NCBI RefSeq assembly: GCF_024652905.1
Contig: NZ_CP102428.1
Span: forward strand, 2,492,501 to 2,556,500
DNA length: 64,000 nt
Source of the DNA: Pseudomonas oryzihabitans
GTDB taxonomy: Bacteria; Pseudomonadota; Gammaproteobacteria; Pseudomonadales; Pseudomonadaceae
Direction: 5' to 3'
Shown: piece after piece, positions 1-9,031 of the stretch
Layout of the letters: the number at the start of each line of letters is the position of its first letter
Position numbering within the stretch: position 1 is the stretch's first letter
Position numbers and translations under genes: made by a program
The notes under the pieces: generated by a model
Database searches by the model: none
Seen by the model: only the letters and a program-made list of their open reading frames with translations
What the model was told of the DNA's origin: nothing

Positions 1-537
1 GCGTCCCTGACCCAGGCCCTGCAACAGCTGGGGCCGCGCGATCCCTCGGCGCTGCTGGCGGCGATCAACGGCAGCGTCAAGGCGATGCTGGGGCAGTCCG
101 GCGGCATCTCCGAGTCCAACGATGGCCTGGATCTGGCCTGCTTCTGGGTGGATAGCCGCAGCCATAGCCTGACCTACGCCGGCGCCCGCATGCCGCTCTA
201 CCTGCTGGCGCCCGACGCCGCCGAGGTACTGACCCTGGCGCCGCTGCGCCTGGGCATCGGCTACGCCGACAGCCCACTGGAGCAGTGCTGGCCCGCCACC
301 ACCCTGCCATTGCAGCCGGGCAGCCTGCTGTTCGCCACCACCGATGGCCTGATCGACCAGATCGGCGGCCCGCGGCGCACCTCCTTTGGCAAGCGCCGCG
401 CCCTGGCCCGGTTGACCGAATCGCGCACGGCGCCCACCGCCGTCTTCTGCGAGCAACTCAGCGCGGACCTCGCCCGCTGGCAAGGCGACGAACTCCGCCG
501 CGACGACCTCACCTTCCTTTGCATTCGCGTGGCCTGA
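1..537 (+). CDS. siaA: SiaA PP2C/SpoIIE-type phosphatase, C-terminal part
   Basis: The reading frame is open from the first base of the window, so this is only the last 178 codons of a longer protein. The visible part is the end of a SpoIIE/PP2C-like serine/threonine phosphatase fold, including the segment GLDLACFWVD and the late TTDGLIDQ segment typical of these enzymes. Identity rests mainly on the three genes that follow, which are recognisable as siaB, siaC and siaD. In Pseudomonas, SiaA is a membrane phosphatase that dephosphorylates SiaC and so permits SiaC to activate the diguanylate cyclase SiaD (family knowledge). The membrane, sensor and HAMP parts lie outside the window. It ends 5 bp before siaB, which suggests co-transcription. 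Confidence 0.85.
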   Translation, partial: ASLTQALQQLGPRDPSALLAAINGSVKAMLGQSGGISESNDGLDLACFWVDSRSHSLTYAGARMPLYLLAPDAAEVLTLAPLRLGIGYADSPLEQCWPATTLPLQPGSLLFATTDGLIDQIGGPRRTSFGKRRALARLTESRTAPTAVFCEQLSADLARWQGDELRRDDLTFLCIRVA

Positions 538-542
538 CCGAC

Positions 543-1106
543 ATGACCGCCTCCTTTACCGCGAACGGCGCCTTTCTCGAAATCGCCCAACAGCAGCACG
601 TGATCTTCTATCACCACGGCTATTTCTCCCATGGCATCGTCGCCGCCATGGCCGAGGTGGTGAAGCTGCAACTGGAATTCGAAGGGATCAGCGGCGCCAC
701 CCGGCGCAAGCTGTTTTCCTCTTTCATCGAACTGTCACAGAACGTCCTGCACTATTCCGCCGATGCCCTGCCCCCGGACGCCCTGGCGGACGCCAAGCTG
801 GGTCAGGGTTCGGTCTGTATCACCCGCCAGGACGGCAACTACCAGATGCTCTGTGCCAATCCCATCGCCAGCGACAAAGTCGACGCCCTGCGCGCACGGC
901 TCGAGCCGCTGTGCAGCATGTCGCTGGAACAGATCAAGCAGGCCTATCGCGAATCCCTGCGCGCCGAGACCCCGGTCGACAGCAAGGGTGCCGGCCTCGG
1001 CTTCCTGACCATGGCGCGCGATGCCAGCGCGCCCCTGGAGTTCGCCTTCCATCCCTCCACGCAGACGCCGGGCACCACCCTGTTCTGCCTGAAAGCCATC
1101 ATCTGA
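543..1106 (+). CDS. siaB: SiaB-family protein kinase
   Basis: This 187-residue protein matches the SiaB family (DUF6272), small cytoplasmic kinases related to anti-sigma factor/GHKL kinases. In P. aeruginosa SiaB phosphorylates SiaC and antagonises the phosphatase SiaA. The N-terminal FYHHGYFSHGIV segment and the C-terminal DSKGAGLGFLTMAR segment (a GHKL-like glycine-rich ATP lid) are visible. The ATG at 543 is chosen because it follows the siaA stop by 5 bp; the open frame extends upstream, but only inside siaA. It lies second in the four-gene sia cluster, 19 bp before siaC. Confidence 0.88.
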   Translation: MTASFTANGAFLEIAQQQHVIFYHHGYFSHGIVAAMAEVVKLQLEFEGISGATRRKLFSSFIELSQNVLHYSADALPPDALADAKLGQGSVCITRQDGNYQMLCANPIASDKVDALRARLEPLCSMSLEQIKQAYRESLRAETPVDSKGAGLGFLTMARDASAPLEFAFHPSTQTPGTTLFCLKAII

Positions 1107-1125
1107 TCAGGGGCTCCAACTTCGT

Positions 1126-1515
1126 ATGGACACCATGTTCATCGCTCCCACGCCCACCTCTCCAGAGGTGGATTTCCGTTTTACCGAGGACGAACTCTGG
1201 CTCAAGGGCGAATCCTTTCCGGAAAACGCCGCGGCCTTCTACCTGCCGGTGATCGAATCCCTGCGGGCCTATCTCGACCAGCGCCAGGGCGTCAGCATCC
1301 GAGTGCATGTCGCCCTCGCCTACTTCAACAGCTCCAGCACCAAGATGCTGTTCACCCTGTTCGACGCCCTGGACCAGGCGGCCCAGGCCGGCAATCGGGT
1401 GGAGCTGCACTGGTACTACGACGCCGAGGACGAGACCATCCAGGAATTCGGCGAAGAGCTGCGACTGGATTTCCAGGCGCTGACCTTCGTCGAGCATCCC
1501 GAGCTGCCGGCATGA
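1126..1515 (+). CDS. siaC: SiaC, DUF1987 phospho-switch protein
   Basis: A 129-residue protein of the DUF1987/SiaC family. In P. aeruginosa, unphosphorylated SiaC binds and activates the diguanylate cyclase SiaD, and phosphorylation of one threonine by SiaB blocks this. A conserved-looking YFNSSSTK segment at residues 66-73 carries the likely phospho-acceptor threonine (inference from position). An in-frame ATG three codons later (1135) is an alternative start; no ribosome-binding site decides between them. Its stop overlaps the siaD start in an ATGA arrangement, indicating translational coupling of activator and target enzyme. Confidence 0.88.
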   Translation: MDTMFIAPTPTSPEVDFRFTEDELWLKGESFPENAAAFYLPVIESLRAYLDQRQGVSIRVHVALAYFNSSSTKMLFTLFDALDQAAQAGNRVELHWYYDAEDETIQEFGEELRLDFQALTFVEHPELPA

Positions 1516-2246
1516 CCGCCAGCGTCAGGCGCTACAGCCCGGCCGACCCCGGACCCGACCTGTTCGAGCAGGAGGCCGGGGTGCTGCAGGCCGCGCGCGC
1601 CCTCTATGTGGCCGACGATGCCGACGCCGAGCGCTACCGGGCGGCGCTGGGCGACCTGACGCTGCATTTCGAACGCCTGATGCGCGAGACGCGCCGGCTG
1701 ATCGCCCGCAGCGACCGCGCCGAACGCGAGATGAACGCCCTCAACCAGCAGTTGCAGACCCTCACCCAGCAACTGGAATACCGGGCCACCCATGACGCCC
1801 TCACCGGAGTGCTCAATCGCGGCGCGGTCATCGACCAGGCCGGTCAGGCCCTGCGGCGGAACGGCGGCGCCATGATCGTGCTGGACATCGACCACTTCAA
1901 ACGCATCAACGACGAATTCGGCCATCCCGCGGGCGATCGGGTGATCCAGGCCATCGCCCGCTGCCTGCAGGAGCTCGTCCAGGCGCCGGCCATCGTCGGC
2001 CGGGTGGGTGGCGAGGAATTCACCGTGCTGCTGCCGACCCTGGCACGGGACGAGGCCCTGACCATGACCGAGCGGCTGCGCCAGCGCATCGCCCAGGAGG
2101 CGACCGGCCCGGCGCCGGTGACGGCCAGCTTCGGCCTCAGTCTCAATCCACCGGGTACCGAATTCGAGCTCGCCTATGGGCTGGCCGACGCGGCGCTCTA
2201 CCGGGCCAAGCGCGGCGGCCGTAATCAGGTGGTGCTGGCCGACTGA
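1512..2246 (+). CDS. siaD: SiaD diguanylate cyclase (GGDEF)
   Basis: A 244-residue cytoplasmic diguanylate cyclase that makes c-di-GMP from two GTP. The N-terminal ~95 residues are charged and helical, likely the SiaC-binding/dimerisation stalk. The GGDEF domain follows, with VLDIDHFKRIND and the active-site loop RVGGEEF. The four residues at the usual product-inhibition I-site position (five residues before GGEEF) read QAPA rather than RxxD, so feedback inhibition at that site is not expected. Known role of the pathway: surfactant/stress-induced aggregation and biofilm formation. It is the last gene of the operon, followed by a strong terminator. Confidence 0.9.
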   Translation: MTASVRRYSPADPGPDLFEQEAGVLQAARALYVADDADAERYRAALGDLTLHFERLMRETRRLIARSDRAEREMNALNQQLQTLTQQLEYRATHDALTGVLNRGAVIDQAGQALRRNGGAMIVLDIDHFKRINDEFGHPAGDRVIQAIARCLQELVQAPAIVGRVGGEEFTVLLPTLARDEALTMTERLRQRIAQEATGPAPVTASFGLSLNPPGTEFELAYGLADAALYRAKRGGRNQVVLAD

Positions 2247-2286
2247 CGAGCTCCGCCGTCTCGCCAGCCGTCCGGCTCCCGGACAC

Positions 2287-2324
2287 AAAAAAGCCGCTGC
2301 GCCGAAAGGGCGCAGCGGCTTTTT
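2287..2324. terminator. Bidirectional rho-independent terminator between siaD and opgD
   Basis: A perfect 16-bp stem (AAAAAGCCGCTGCGCC pairing with GGCGCAGCGGCTTTTT) with a five-base loop. It has an A-run on one side and a T-run on the other, so it can end both siaABCD on the plus strand and opgD on the minus strand. Confidence 0.93.
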
Positions 2325-2336
2325 CATAGCGGTCGC

Positions 2337-3971
2337 TTAGGACTGCTTCCAGTCCGGATAACGGCGCTGGTCGGCGGCCGGCGGGAAGTACTGGTACAAC
2401 CAGGTCTCGCTCAGAGCGCGATCCTGGGTGCGGATGAAGGCGCGCATCTGCACCGGATCGGCCTTGTCGCTGGTGGGGTACCAATCGAAGATCACCCGGT
2501 AGCCGCCGATCTCGTCGATCTTGAGCACGTGGAAATCCTGCACCTTGCCGTCGGTGACGGTCACCACCGGCTCGATGCCGGTGCCTTCGGGCAGGAACGA
2601 CAGGCCGCCGCCATTGAAATCGATGGCGAAGCGCCGTGCCCAGACCTTGGGCCAATGCTCACCGGGCGCCCAGCCCTCGGGGAAGCCGCCGATCCCGGAA
2701 CGGGTGGCGTTGACCCGCGCCAGCGGCGTGCTCACCGGCGGCAGCGCGCTCCAGTGCAGCTTGTAGCCATAGTGCAGCGACTTGCCGGCGGTGATGGTCT
2801 CGGCCGGGGCCCAGAAGGCCACGATGTTGTCCAGGGTCTCGCCGGTGGTGGGAATCTCCAGCAGCTGGATGGCGCCCTCGCCCCAGGCGGAGGTGGGCTC
2901 GACCCACAGGCTCGGCCGGCGGTCGTAGCGGACCATGACGTCCTGGTAGCTTTCGAATTCGTGGTCGGTCTGTACCAGGCCGAAGCCCTTGGGACTGTCG
3001 TCCTTGAAGGCGTTGAACTGCAGCTTGGGCGGATTGTTCAGCGGGCGACAGATCCACTCGCCGTTGCCCTTCCACATGGCCAGGCGGTCGGAGTCGTGGA
3101 TCTGCGGGTGGTAGGTGTTGCAGGTCTGGCGCTCGTGGGTGCCGCAACCGAACATGCTGGTCATGGGCGCGATGCCCAGTTGCTTGATGTCGCGGCGGGC
3201 ATTGACGTTGGCGTCCACGTCCATCACCACCCGGTCGTTCAGGCAGTCAATGTCGAAGCGATAGGCGCCGGTGGCGCTGGGCGAATCCAGCAGCGCATAG
3301 ACCACGAAGCGGGTGCTGTTCTTGTTCGGGGTGACGAACCAGAACTTGGTGAAGTCGGGGAATTCCTCGGGCCGCTCGGCATAGGTGTCGATGGCCAGGC
3401 CGCGAGCCGAAAGGCCGTACTGGCGGGTCTTGTCCACGGCGCGGAAATAGCTGGCGCCGAGGAAGGAGACGATGTCGTACTGGGCCAGGTGCGGCGCCTT
3501 GAACAGCTTGAAGCCGGCAAAGCCCAGGTCACCCTTGAGCTGGCTCTTGTCGACGCCGCTGTCGTTGTAGTTGAACAACTCGGGGCGGAAGTGGACTTCC
3601 TTGGCCTCGTTGGTCTTGGGGTCCACCGAATACATGTGCACCGAGGTCTTGAAGCCCATGCCGACGTGGAAGAACTGCACGTCCAGCTGACCCTTGAGGT
3701 CATGCCAGAGCGAATGCTGGGCATCGTAGCCGATGGCATTGAACTGCTGGGGCGTCATCTTCGCCAGGGTGTCGGGCAGTTGCTGGGCGGTGGGCTGATA
3801 GGCCTTACCGGCCAGTTCCTTGGCGTGCTGCTTGAGCCAGTCGAAATCGAAGGCCTGGCCGTCGCCATTGGCCGGATTGGCAAAGGCCTGGAGGGCGAAC
3901 AGCCCGGTGGAGGGAATGCCGGTGTAGGCCGCCAGGGCCAGGGACGCTTTGAGCAGGTGTCGACGCTGCAT
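2337..3971 (-). CDS. opgD: Glucan biosynthesis protein D (OpgD/MdoD)
   Basis: A 544-residue periplasmic protein of the MdoG/MdoD family, involved in building the beta-glucan backbone of osmoregulated periplasmic glucans. The N-terminus [14 protein letters not shown] is a twin-arginine (Tat) signal, as known for OpgD, and a cleavage site is plausible after the FALQAFA segment. Full length fits the family (about 540 residues). The ATG start sits at the beginning of the Tat motif and overlaps nothing upstream. It is monocistronic, convergent with siaD across the shared terminator and divergent from the glyoxalase-like gene. It differs from the OpgG paralogue by carrying a Tat rather than a Sec signal. 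Confidence 0.93.
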   Translation of the reverse strand: MQRRHLLKASLALAAYTGIPSTGLFALQAFANPANGDGQAFDFDWLKQHAKELAGKAYQPTAQQLPDTLAKMTPQQFNAIGYDAQHSLWHDLKGQLDVQFFHVGMGFKTSVHMYSVDPKTNEAKEVHFRPELFNYNDSGVDKSQLKGDLGFAGFKLFKAPHLAQYDIVSFLGASYFRAVDKTRQYGLSARGLAIDTYAERPEEFPDFTKFWFVTPNKNSTRFVVYALLDSPSATGAYRFDIDCLNDRVVMDVDANVNARRDIKQLGIAPMTSMFGCGTHERQTCNTYHPQIHDSDRLAMWKGNGEWICRPLNNPPKLQFNAFKDDSPKGFGLVQTDHEFESYQDVMVRYDRRPSLWVEPTSAWGEGAIQLLEIPTTGETLDNIVAFWAPAETITAGKSLHYGYKLHWSALPPVSTPLARVNATRSGIGGFPEGWAPGEHWPKVWARRFAIDFNGGGLSFLPEGTGIEPVVTVTDGKVQDFHVLKIDEIGGYRVIFDWYPTSDKADPVQMRAFIRTQDRALSETWLYQYFPPAADQRRYPDWKQS

Positions 3972-4213
3972 GGATCAACCTTGGTCACTAAGGATGAAAA
4001 GATTCGGCCCAGCCGAACCGCCAGAGAGAAAAAGAATGCACGATACCCGGATAGGTTCGCCATCGCACCGGTGAACTGCAGCCTAGCGCACGCTCTGGCC
4101 TGCCAGAGGGGTTACCAAAGCTTTCCGGATCACAGTTCGGGTTGCCGGGCAGCGCCAAAGGTGTACCCCGGCGCTCAGCCCCACCGCGCTTTCTACGCCT
4201 GTCGAGTACCGCC

Positions 4214-4597
4214 ATGTCCATCGATACCGTCGCCTTCGGGCAACCCAGCCCCATCCTGCGCAGCTTCGATGACGAAAAGGCGCGTGAATTCTACTGCCAC
4301 TTCCTGGGCTTCCGCCTGGTCTGGGAGCATCGCTTCGAGCCGGGATTGCCGCTCTATGCCGAAGTCGAGCGCGCCGGCCTACGCCTGCACCTATCCGGCC
4401 ACCATGGCGACGCCTGTCCGGGCTCGACGGTCTTCGTCCGCATGACCGGCATCCGCGCCTTCCAGGCCGAGTTGCTGGCCAAGGACTACGGATTCGCCCG
4501 GCCAGACATCCAGGAATTGCCCTGGGGCCTGGTGATGGAGATCGCCGATCCCTTTGGTAATCGATTGAGGTTTTGCGAGGAGACGCCGGAGGCCTAA
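4214..4597 (+). CDS. Glyoxalase/bleomycin-resistance fold (VOC) protein
   Basis: A 127-residue protein of the vicinal-oxygen-chelate fold. It has the opening PILRSFDDEKAREFYCHFLGF, a repeat of the beta-alpha-beta-beta-beta module, and the closing IADPFGNRLRFCE typical of the family. Substrate is unknown; similar proteins are annotated as glyoxalase superfamily or bleomycin resistance-like, and neither activity can be inferred. The ATG at 4214 is preferred over upstream in-frame starts because the family starts close to this point. It is divergent from opgD with about 240 bp between the starts and followed by a repeat-filled gap. Confidence 0.8.
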   Translation: MSIDTVAFGQPSPILRSFDDEKAREFYCHFLGFRLVWEHRFEPGLPLYAEVERAGLRLHLSGHHGDACPGSTVFVRMTGIRAFQAELLAKDYGFARPDIQELPWGLVMEIADPFGNRLRFCEETPEA

Positions 4598-4914
4598 GCA
4601 ACGGCTGTACGGTGATCGCGGCCATGGGCCGCTCCTACAGGCTCGATGATGGAGATGACCGCCTGCGCGGATGGCTCCCTCTCCCCTCGGGAGAGGGTTG
4701 GGGTGAGGGCGCCCTCGCCACGAAGTCCCCAGTGGAAAAGGCTGCGCCGTTTTCCACGCTACGGCTCTACAACTGGTGCACCCCAATAACGGCTAAGGCA
4801 GTTGCTCCTACAGGCTCGATGTAATCGTAGGAGCGGCCCATGGCCGCGATCAACAAAACACCGGAGTGCCATAGGATCAGTTGCATCGGCGGGCGGCCAT
4901 GACCTCGGTAGCCT
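4598..4914. repeat. Intergenic repeat island: REP-like pair flanking a CCCTCTCCC hairpin repeat
   Basis: This 317-bp gap holds no gene. It has two inverted copies of a REP-like unit, GATCGCGGCCATGGGCCGC plus TCCTAC at 4615-4640 and the opposite orientation (GTAGGAGCGGCCCATGGCCGCGATC) at 4827-4851. Between them at 4677-4709 is a second family, CCCTCTCCC-CTC-GGGAGAGGG followed by TTGGGGTGAGGG. The same units recur near 12.75, 40.8-41.0 and 55.6-55.7 kb. They are probably non-coding structural repeats, and the hairpins may act as weak transcript ends. Confidence 0.75.
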
Positions 4915-7188
4915 TCAAGCGGGCGCAGGTTCGCCCGTGGGCACCACCCCCTCCTCTACCTGCCACCAGGTCGGCAGCAGTGCCCTGACCTCGGGTTGGG
5001 TGAATCTATCGTCGATGAGGTAGAGGCAGCCGCGGTCCTGCACGGTGCGGATCACTCGGCCGGCGGCCTGGATGACCTTTTGCAGGCCCGGATAGAGATA
5101 GGCGTAGCGATAGCCATCGCCGAAGCGCCGTTGCAGGCGCTGGCGCAGCTGTTCGTTGACCGGATTGAGCTGGGGCAGGCCCAGGGTGGCGACGAAGGCG
5201 CCGATCAGGCGGTCGCCGGGCAGGTCAATGCCCTCGCCAAAGCTGCCACCGAGCACGGCGAAACCGATACCACGGCCATCGGCCTGGAAGCGGTCGAGAA
5301 AGGCTTGGCGCGCGGCTTCGTCCATGCCGCGTGACTGGCGCCACTGGGGCACGTCGGGCGCCAGTTCGGCGAGGGCCTCGGCGACCTGGTCGAGGTAGTC
5401 GAAGCTGCTGAAGAAGGCCAGGTAGTTGCCCGGTCGCTGGCGATAACGGCTGGCGATCAGGGCGGCGATGGGCGCGCGGGAGGCGGCGCGATCGGCGTAG
5501 CGGGTGGAAAGCCGTACCAGGCGCACCTCCAGCTGCTCGGCGGCGAAGGGCGAGGCCACGTCCACCCAGGCGCTGCCGACCGGCACCCCGAGCAGGTCGC
5601 GGTGGAAGTGCTGGGGGATCAGGGTGGCCGAGAACAGGGTGCAGCTGTGGGCCGCCGCCAGCCGCGGACCGACGAAGGGTGCCGGCACCAGGTTGCGCAG
5701 GTTGAGTTGCGACTGGGCCTTGCCGCGGCCCTTGAGCAGGGTGACATCGAACAGCGAATGATCGCCAAAGGTCTCGCCCAGGCGCATGAACTGCAGCAGG
5801 TCGAAGAACAGCGTCTGCAGCTCCGGTGCCGGTGGCTGGCCGGGTTCGCCGAAATGCTCGGTGAGCAGACCCACCACCCGTTGCAGGGCGGTCAGGAAGG
5901 CGGCGGGCAATTCCGGCTGCACCTGATAGTCGACCTGCTGCTCCTTGTGCAGGCGGTTCCATTCGCGATTGAGCGCCTGCAGGCCCTTGGCGATGGCCGG
6001 CGGCGCCACGCTCTTGCCGGCGGCCAGGCGGCGCTGGTCGAGGCTGGCGCTGTACATGCCGCGGGCGCGGTCGAGCAGATTGTGGGCCTCGTCCACCAGC
6101 ACCCCGACCCGCCACTCCTGGGTCTGGGCCAGGGCATGGAGCATGGCGCTGCCGTCGAAATAGTAGTTGTAGTCGCCCACCACCACGTCGCTCCAGCGCG
6201 CCAGTTCCTGGGCCAGGTAGTAGGGGCAGACCTCATGGGCCAGGGCCGTCTCCCGTACCCGCGTCCGGGTCAGCTGCGTGGGTTCGGCCAGGGCCGCGGC
6301 GCGGGCGGCCGGCAGCCGGTCATAGAAGCCGCGGGCCAGCGGACAGGACTCGCCATGGCAGGCCAGCTCCGGATGCTCGCAGGCCTTGTCGCGTGCCACC
6401 AGTTCCAGCACCCGCACCGGCGCGGCCAGGGATTCCAGGCCATGCAGGGCCAGGGCGCGACCAGGGGTCTTGGCGGCGAGAAAGAACAGCCGGTCCAGGT
6501 GCTGCCGCGGCATGGCCTTGAGCAGCGGGAACAGGGTGCCCACCGTCTTGCCGATGCCAGTGGGCGCCTGGGCCAGCAGGCAACAGCCGACGCTGGCGGC
6601 CTTGTAGACGGCTTCCGCCAGGGGCCGTTGGCCGTGGCGAAAGTCGGGATGGGGAAAGGCCAGGGTCGCCAACGCCTCATCCCGCGCGGCGCGATGAGCC
6701 AGCTCCTGGCGCGCCCAGGCGAGAAAGCGCGAGCACTGCAAGGCGAAGTGCTCGGCCAGATCGGCCGCCGTCCAGGCTTCGGTGAAGACGGTCTCGGCGC
6801 CCGTGCCGATATCGAAATAGACCAGCGCCAGGGTCAACTCCGCCAGCGCGCGGCTCTGGCACAGCAGATGCCCATAGACCTTGGCCTGGGCCCAGTGCAG
6901 GTGACGGTGGTTGCCCGGCTGGCGCTCCAGGCTGCCCCTGTGGGTCTTGATCTCTTCCAGGCGATTGGCGGCGGCGTCGAAGCCATCGGCGCGACCACGC
7001 ACCTGCAGGTCCTCGAAGTCGCCCTGCAGGCTGACCTCGCGCTCATAGCCGGGACCGCGCCGCGCCGCCACCCGCTGGTGGCCTTCGATACCTTCCAGGG
7101 CGGTGGGCGACGGGGTGAACCTGAGGTCCAGGTCGCCGGCCTTGGCGGTGAATTCGCAGAGGGCGCGAACGGCGATGCGATAGCTCAT
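4915..7188 (-). CDS. Cas4-like nuclease / XPD-DinG family Fe-S helicase fusion
   Basis: A protein of about 757 residues. Residues ~55-115 carry PD-(D/E)XK nuclease signatures (GRADGF with D68, EEIKT with E79 and K81, then a QAKVY segment). A superfamily 2 helicase of the XPD/DinG type follows: Walker A APTGIGKT at ~208-215, four cysteines (ACEHPELAC, ESC, EVCPYY) expected to hold a 4Fe-4S cluster, DEAH in VLVDEAHNLL, and motif VI QAAGRVIR. Known relatives unwind DNA 5'-3' and act in repair. The ATG at 7188 overlaps the upstream nuclease stop (ATGA), so I prefer it to the start eight codons upstream. Transcribed second in a two-gene operon with the FAN1-like nuclease. Confidence 0.88.
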   Translation of the reverse strand: MSYRIAVRALCEFTAKAGDLDLRFTPSPTALEGIEGHQRVAARRGPGYEREVSLQGDFEDLQVRGRADGFDAAANRLEEIKTHRGSLERQPGNHRHLHWAQAKVYGHLLCQSRALAELTLALVYFDIGTGAETVFTEAWTAADLAEHFALQCSRFLAWARQELAHRAARDEALATLAFPHPDFRHGQRPLAEAVYKAASVGCCLLAQAPTGIGKTVGTLFPLLKAMPRQHLDRLFFLAAKTPGRALALHGLESLAAPVRVLELVARDKACEHPELACHGESCPLARGFYDRLPAARAAALAEPTQLTRTRVRETALAHEVCPYYLAQELARWSDVVVGDYNYYFDGSAMLHALAQTQEWRVGVLVDEAHNLLDRARGMYSASLDQRRLAAGKSVAPPAIAKGLQALNREWNRLHKEQQVDYQVQPELPAAFLTALQRVVGLLTEHFGEPGQPPAPELQTLFFDLLQFMRLGETFGDHSLFDVTLLKGRGKAQSQLNLRNLVPAPFVGPRLAAAHSCTLFSATLIPQHFHRDLLGVPVGSAWVDVASPFAAEQLEVRLVRLSTRYADRAASRAPIAALIASRYRQRPGNYLAFFSSFDYLDQVAEALAELAPDVPQWRQSRGMDEAARQAFLDRFQADGRGIGFAVLGGSFGEGIDLPGDRLIGAFVATLGLPQLNPVNEQLRQRLQRRFGDGYRYAYLYPGLQKVIQAAGRVIRTVQDRGCLYLIDDRFTQPEVRALLPTWWQVEEGVVPTGEPAPA

Positions 7189-8846
7189 GCGGAGGTCGCG
7201 GCCACCTGCCACTGCACGTGGCAGACGCTGACCGGGATGTCATGGGCGGCGAAGAAGTCCAGCCAGCGGCGCTGGTTGTCCTGCAGGCGGTCGCCCGGGC
7301 CCTTGACCTCGATCATCCGGTAGCGGCCTTCCGCCGGCCAGAACTGGATCAGGTCGGGCAAGCCGGTACGGTTGTTGTCCGGATCTTCCAGCAGTCGCTC
7401 GAAGCACAGCCGCAGGTGCCGCGCTGGCAGGCAGGCCAGGGCCTGGTCGAGCAAGTCGCTGCAGAGGATGCCCCAGGCGACGAAGGGCGAGGCCAGACCG
7501 CGCTTGGCGGCGAAACGCTCGCGGATCACCGCCGCGTAGGAGCCGTCGTCCAGCCGCGCCAGGCAGGCGGCGAAGGCCTCGGCCCGGCGTTCGCGAAAGC
7601 CCGGCAGGCGCAGGTCGGCCGGTTCGCGCTGATAGGGGTGGAAGAAGGCGCCGGGGATGGCCAGGAAGATGGCGTCCCAGCACAGCAGGCCGAAGAGGCT
7701 GGTAAGCAGGGTGTTTTCCACATAGTGCACCGGCGCCTCGTCGCGGCCCAGGTGCTCGCGCACCAGCCACTCGACCCGGCGCAGGCCGTCGTTGACCAGC
7801 TCGAAATCGAGGCGCTCCACCGGGCTGGCGGGGCGGCGTTTGTTGGGCGGGCCACCCTGCTTGCGCACCAGCCGCGGCAGGATGCGCGCCACCTGCTGGC
7901 GTTCGGCGTCATGGGCCGGCGCGGCGACGATGGCTTCCGCCAGCGCCTGGGCGGCGGGCCAGTCCTCCAGGCGTTCGAGCATGCGCAGGGCGCGGATACG
8001 CGACTCGGGATGCGCCGAGGCGGCATAGAGCGCCTGCGCCTGGGCCAGTTCACCGAGGCGTTCGTGGTGCTGCGCCAGTTCGTGGAGCAGCTTGCCCCGA
8101 CGCAATTCCAGCCAGGTGTTGGCAAAGCGCTCGGCGGGCAGCAGTGGCAGCAGCTCGGCGGCCGGTAGCCCATCGCGCAGCGCCTGGCGACAACGCTGGA
8201 TGTGGAGGTAGGCGTCCACCTCATGGCGCTGGCCAAAGGCGCGGGATTCGGCGCTGAAGGCCACCGTCTCGTACTGGAAGATGCCCAGGTCGGCCAGCAC
8301 GAAGTCGGTCCAGTCCTGGTGCAGGTTGCCAAAGAACAGCAGGCGCAGGCGGTCGCAGAGGTCCATCAGCGTCAGGCGCCAGACGCCCTCCTCCACCAGC
8401 TCCGGCACCGTGCCGGCCCAGCCGCTGAAGGCCAGTGGCGTGGCCTGTTCGGCTTCCAGGCGGGCCAACCAGTCTTCCTTGCGGCCGGCCTTGGGCAGGC
8501 GGCTGCCGAAACAGCCGAGCAGTTCTTCCTTGCGCAGGAGGGCGAAGAGTTCGATCAGGTGCAATTCGGGATCGGAAAGCAGCCAGCCAAGCTCCACCAG
8601 CGGCAAGGCGGCGGCACGCGGGCAGCCGATCTCGCCGTAGACCAGCTTGCTGGCGCGGAACACCTCGCCCTTGCGCATCACCAGGCGTACCAGCAATGCC
8701 CGCGAAGGCTGTGGCAAGTCGGCGAAGGCCGCGATGAAACCCTGCTCGTGATCGTCGAGCAGATCGGGATAGCGCAGGGCGACCCAGTCCAGTACCCGCT
8801 GGAAGTTGTGCAGATAGTAGAGGGGATCTTCGAGCGGAGCGTTCAT
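7185..8846 (-). CDS. FAN1-like VRR-NUC nuclease
   Basis: A protein of about 553 residues. Its C-terminal ~110 residues form a VRR-NUC domain with the catalytic pattern GLPDLIQFW ... MIEVKGPGD ... QRRWLDFF (D, ExK and QxxxL positions). The long helical N-terminal part matches bacterial FAN1 homologues, structure-specific nucleases that process 5' flaps and interstrand crosslinks. The ATG at 8846 is preferred over an in-frame TTG at 8867. It is first in the operon and its stop overlaps the helicase start, so nuclease and helicase are probably made in step and may work on the same substrates (inference). Divergent from the glucarate dehydratase gene. Confidence 0.87.
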   Translation of the reverse strand: MNAPLEDPLYYLHNFQRVLDWVALRYPDLLDDHEQGFIAAFADLPQPSRALLVRLVMRKGEVFRASKLVYGEIGCPRAAALPLVELGWLLSDPELHLIELFALLRKEELLGCFGSRLPKAGRKEDWLARLEAEQATPLAFSGWAGTVPELVEEGVWRLTLMDLCDRLRLLFFGNLHQDWTDFVLADLGIFQYETVAFSAESRAFGQRHEVDAYLHIQRCRQALRDGLPAAELLPLLPAERFANTWLELRRGKLLHELAQHHERLGELAQAQALYAASAHPESRIRALRMLERLEDWPAAQALAEAIVAAPAHDAERQQVARILPRLVRKQGGPPNKRRPASPVERLDFELVNDGLRRVEWLVREHLGRDEAPVHYVENTLLTSLFGLLCWDAIFLAIPGAFFHPYQREPADLRLPGFRERRAEAFAACLARLDDGSYAAVIRERFAAKRGLASPFVAWGILCSDLLDQALACLPARHLRLCFERLLEDPDNNRTGLPDLIQFWPAEGRYRMIEVKGPGDRLQDNQRRWLDFFAAHDIPVSVCHVQWQVAATSA

Positions 8847-8974
8847 GACGACACGGGCAATAGGCAAGCGGCTGGCTATTTATCCAGCCCCAACCGGAGC
8901 GGGCAACCCTCAAGCGATGCGCGGTCGTTCGCCCGGGCGTTCGTGCGATTTCCAGGTTGAAGAACCCGACCAGT

Positions 8975-8989
8975 AGTCATACGATGACT
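8975..8989. promoter_or_regulatory. Palindrome AGTCAT-ACG-ATGACT upstream of glucarate dehydratase
   Basis: A perfect 6-bp inverted repeat with a 3-bp centre lies about 43 bp before the GTG start. Its form (GTCATACGATGAC) resembles operators of FadR-type GntR regulators, which often control hexuronate and hexarate genes. No such regulator is encoded nearby, so the assignment is inference. Confidence 0.45.
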
Positions 8990-9031
8990 GACAAAGACCG
9001 CCTTCATAATTACAAGTCCAGGAGTCTGAGC

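Noticed and set aside
2529-4445. A 638-codon plus-strand open frame
   Set aside because: Antisense of opgD running on into the glyoxalase-like gene in another frame; no recognisable domain.
4598-4914. CRISPR-like direct repeats in the intergenic islands
   Set aside because: Units are inverted, of several families and irregularly spaced, with no cas genes; these are REP-type repeats.
5602-7323. A 573-codon plus-strand open frame
   Set aside because: Antisense of the Fe-S helicase gene; the GC-rich code leaves the opposite frame open by chance.
8847-8867. TTG start seven codons before the FAN1-like ATG
   Set aside because: No ribosome site and no conserved residues in the extension.
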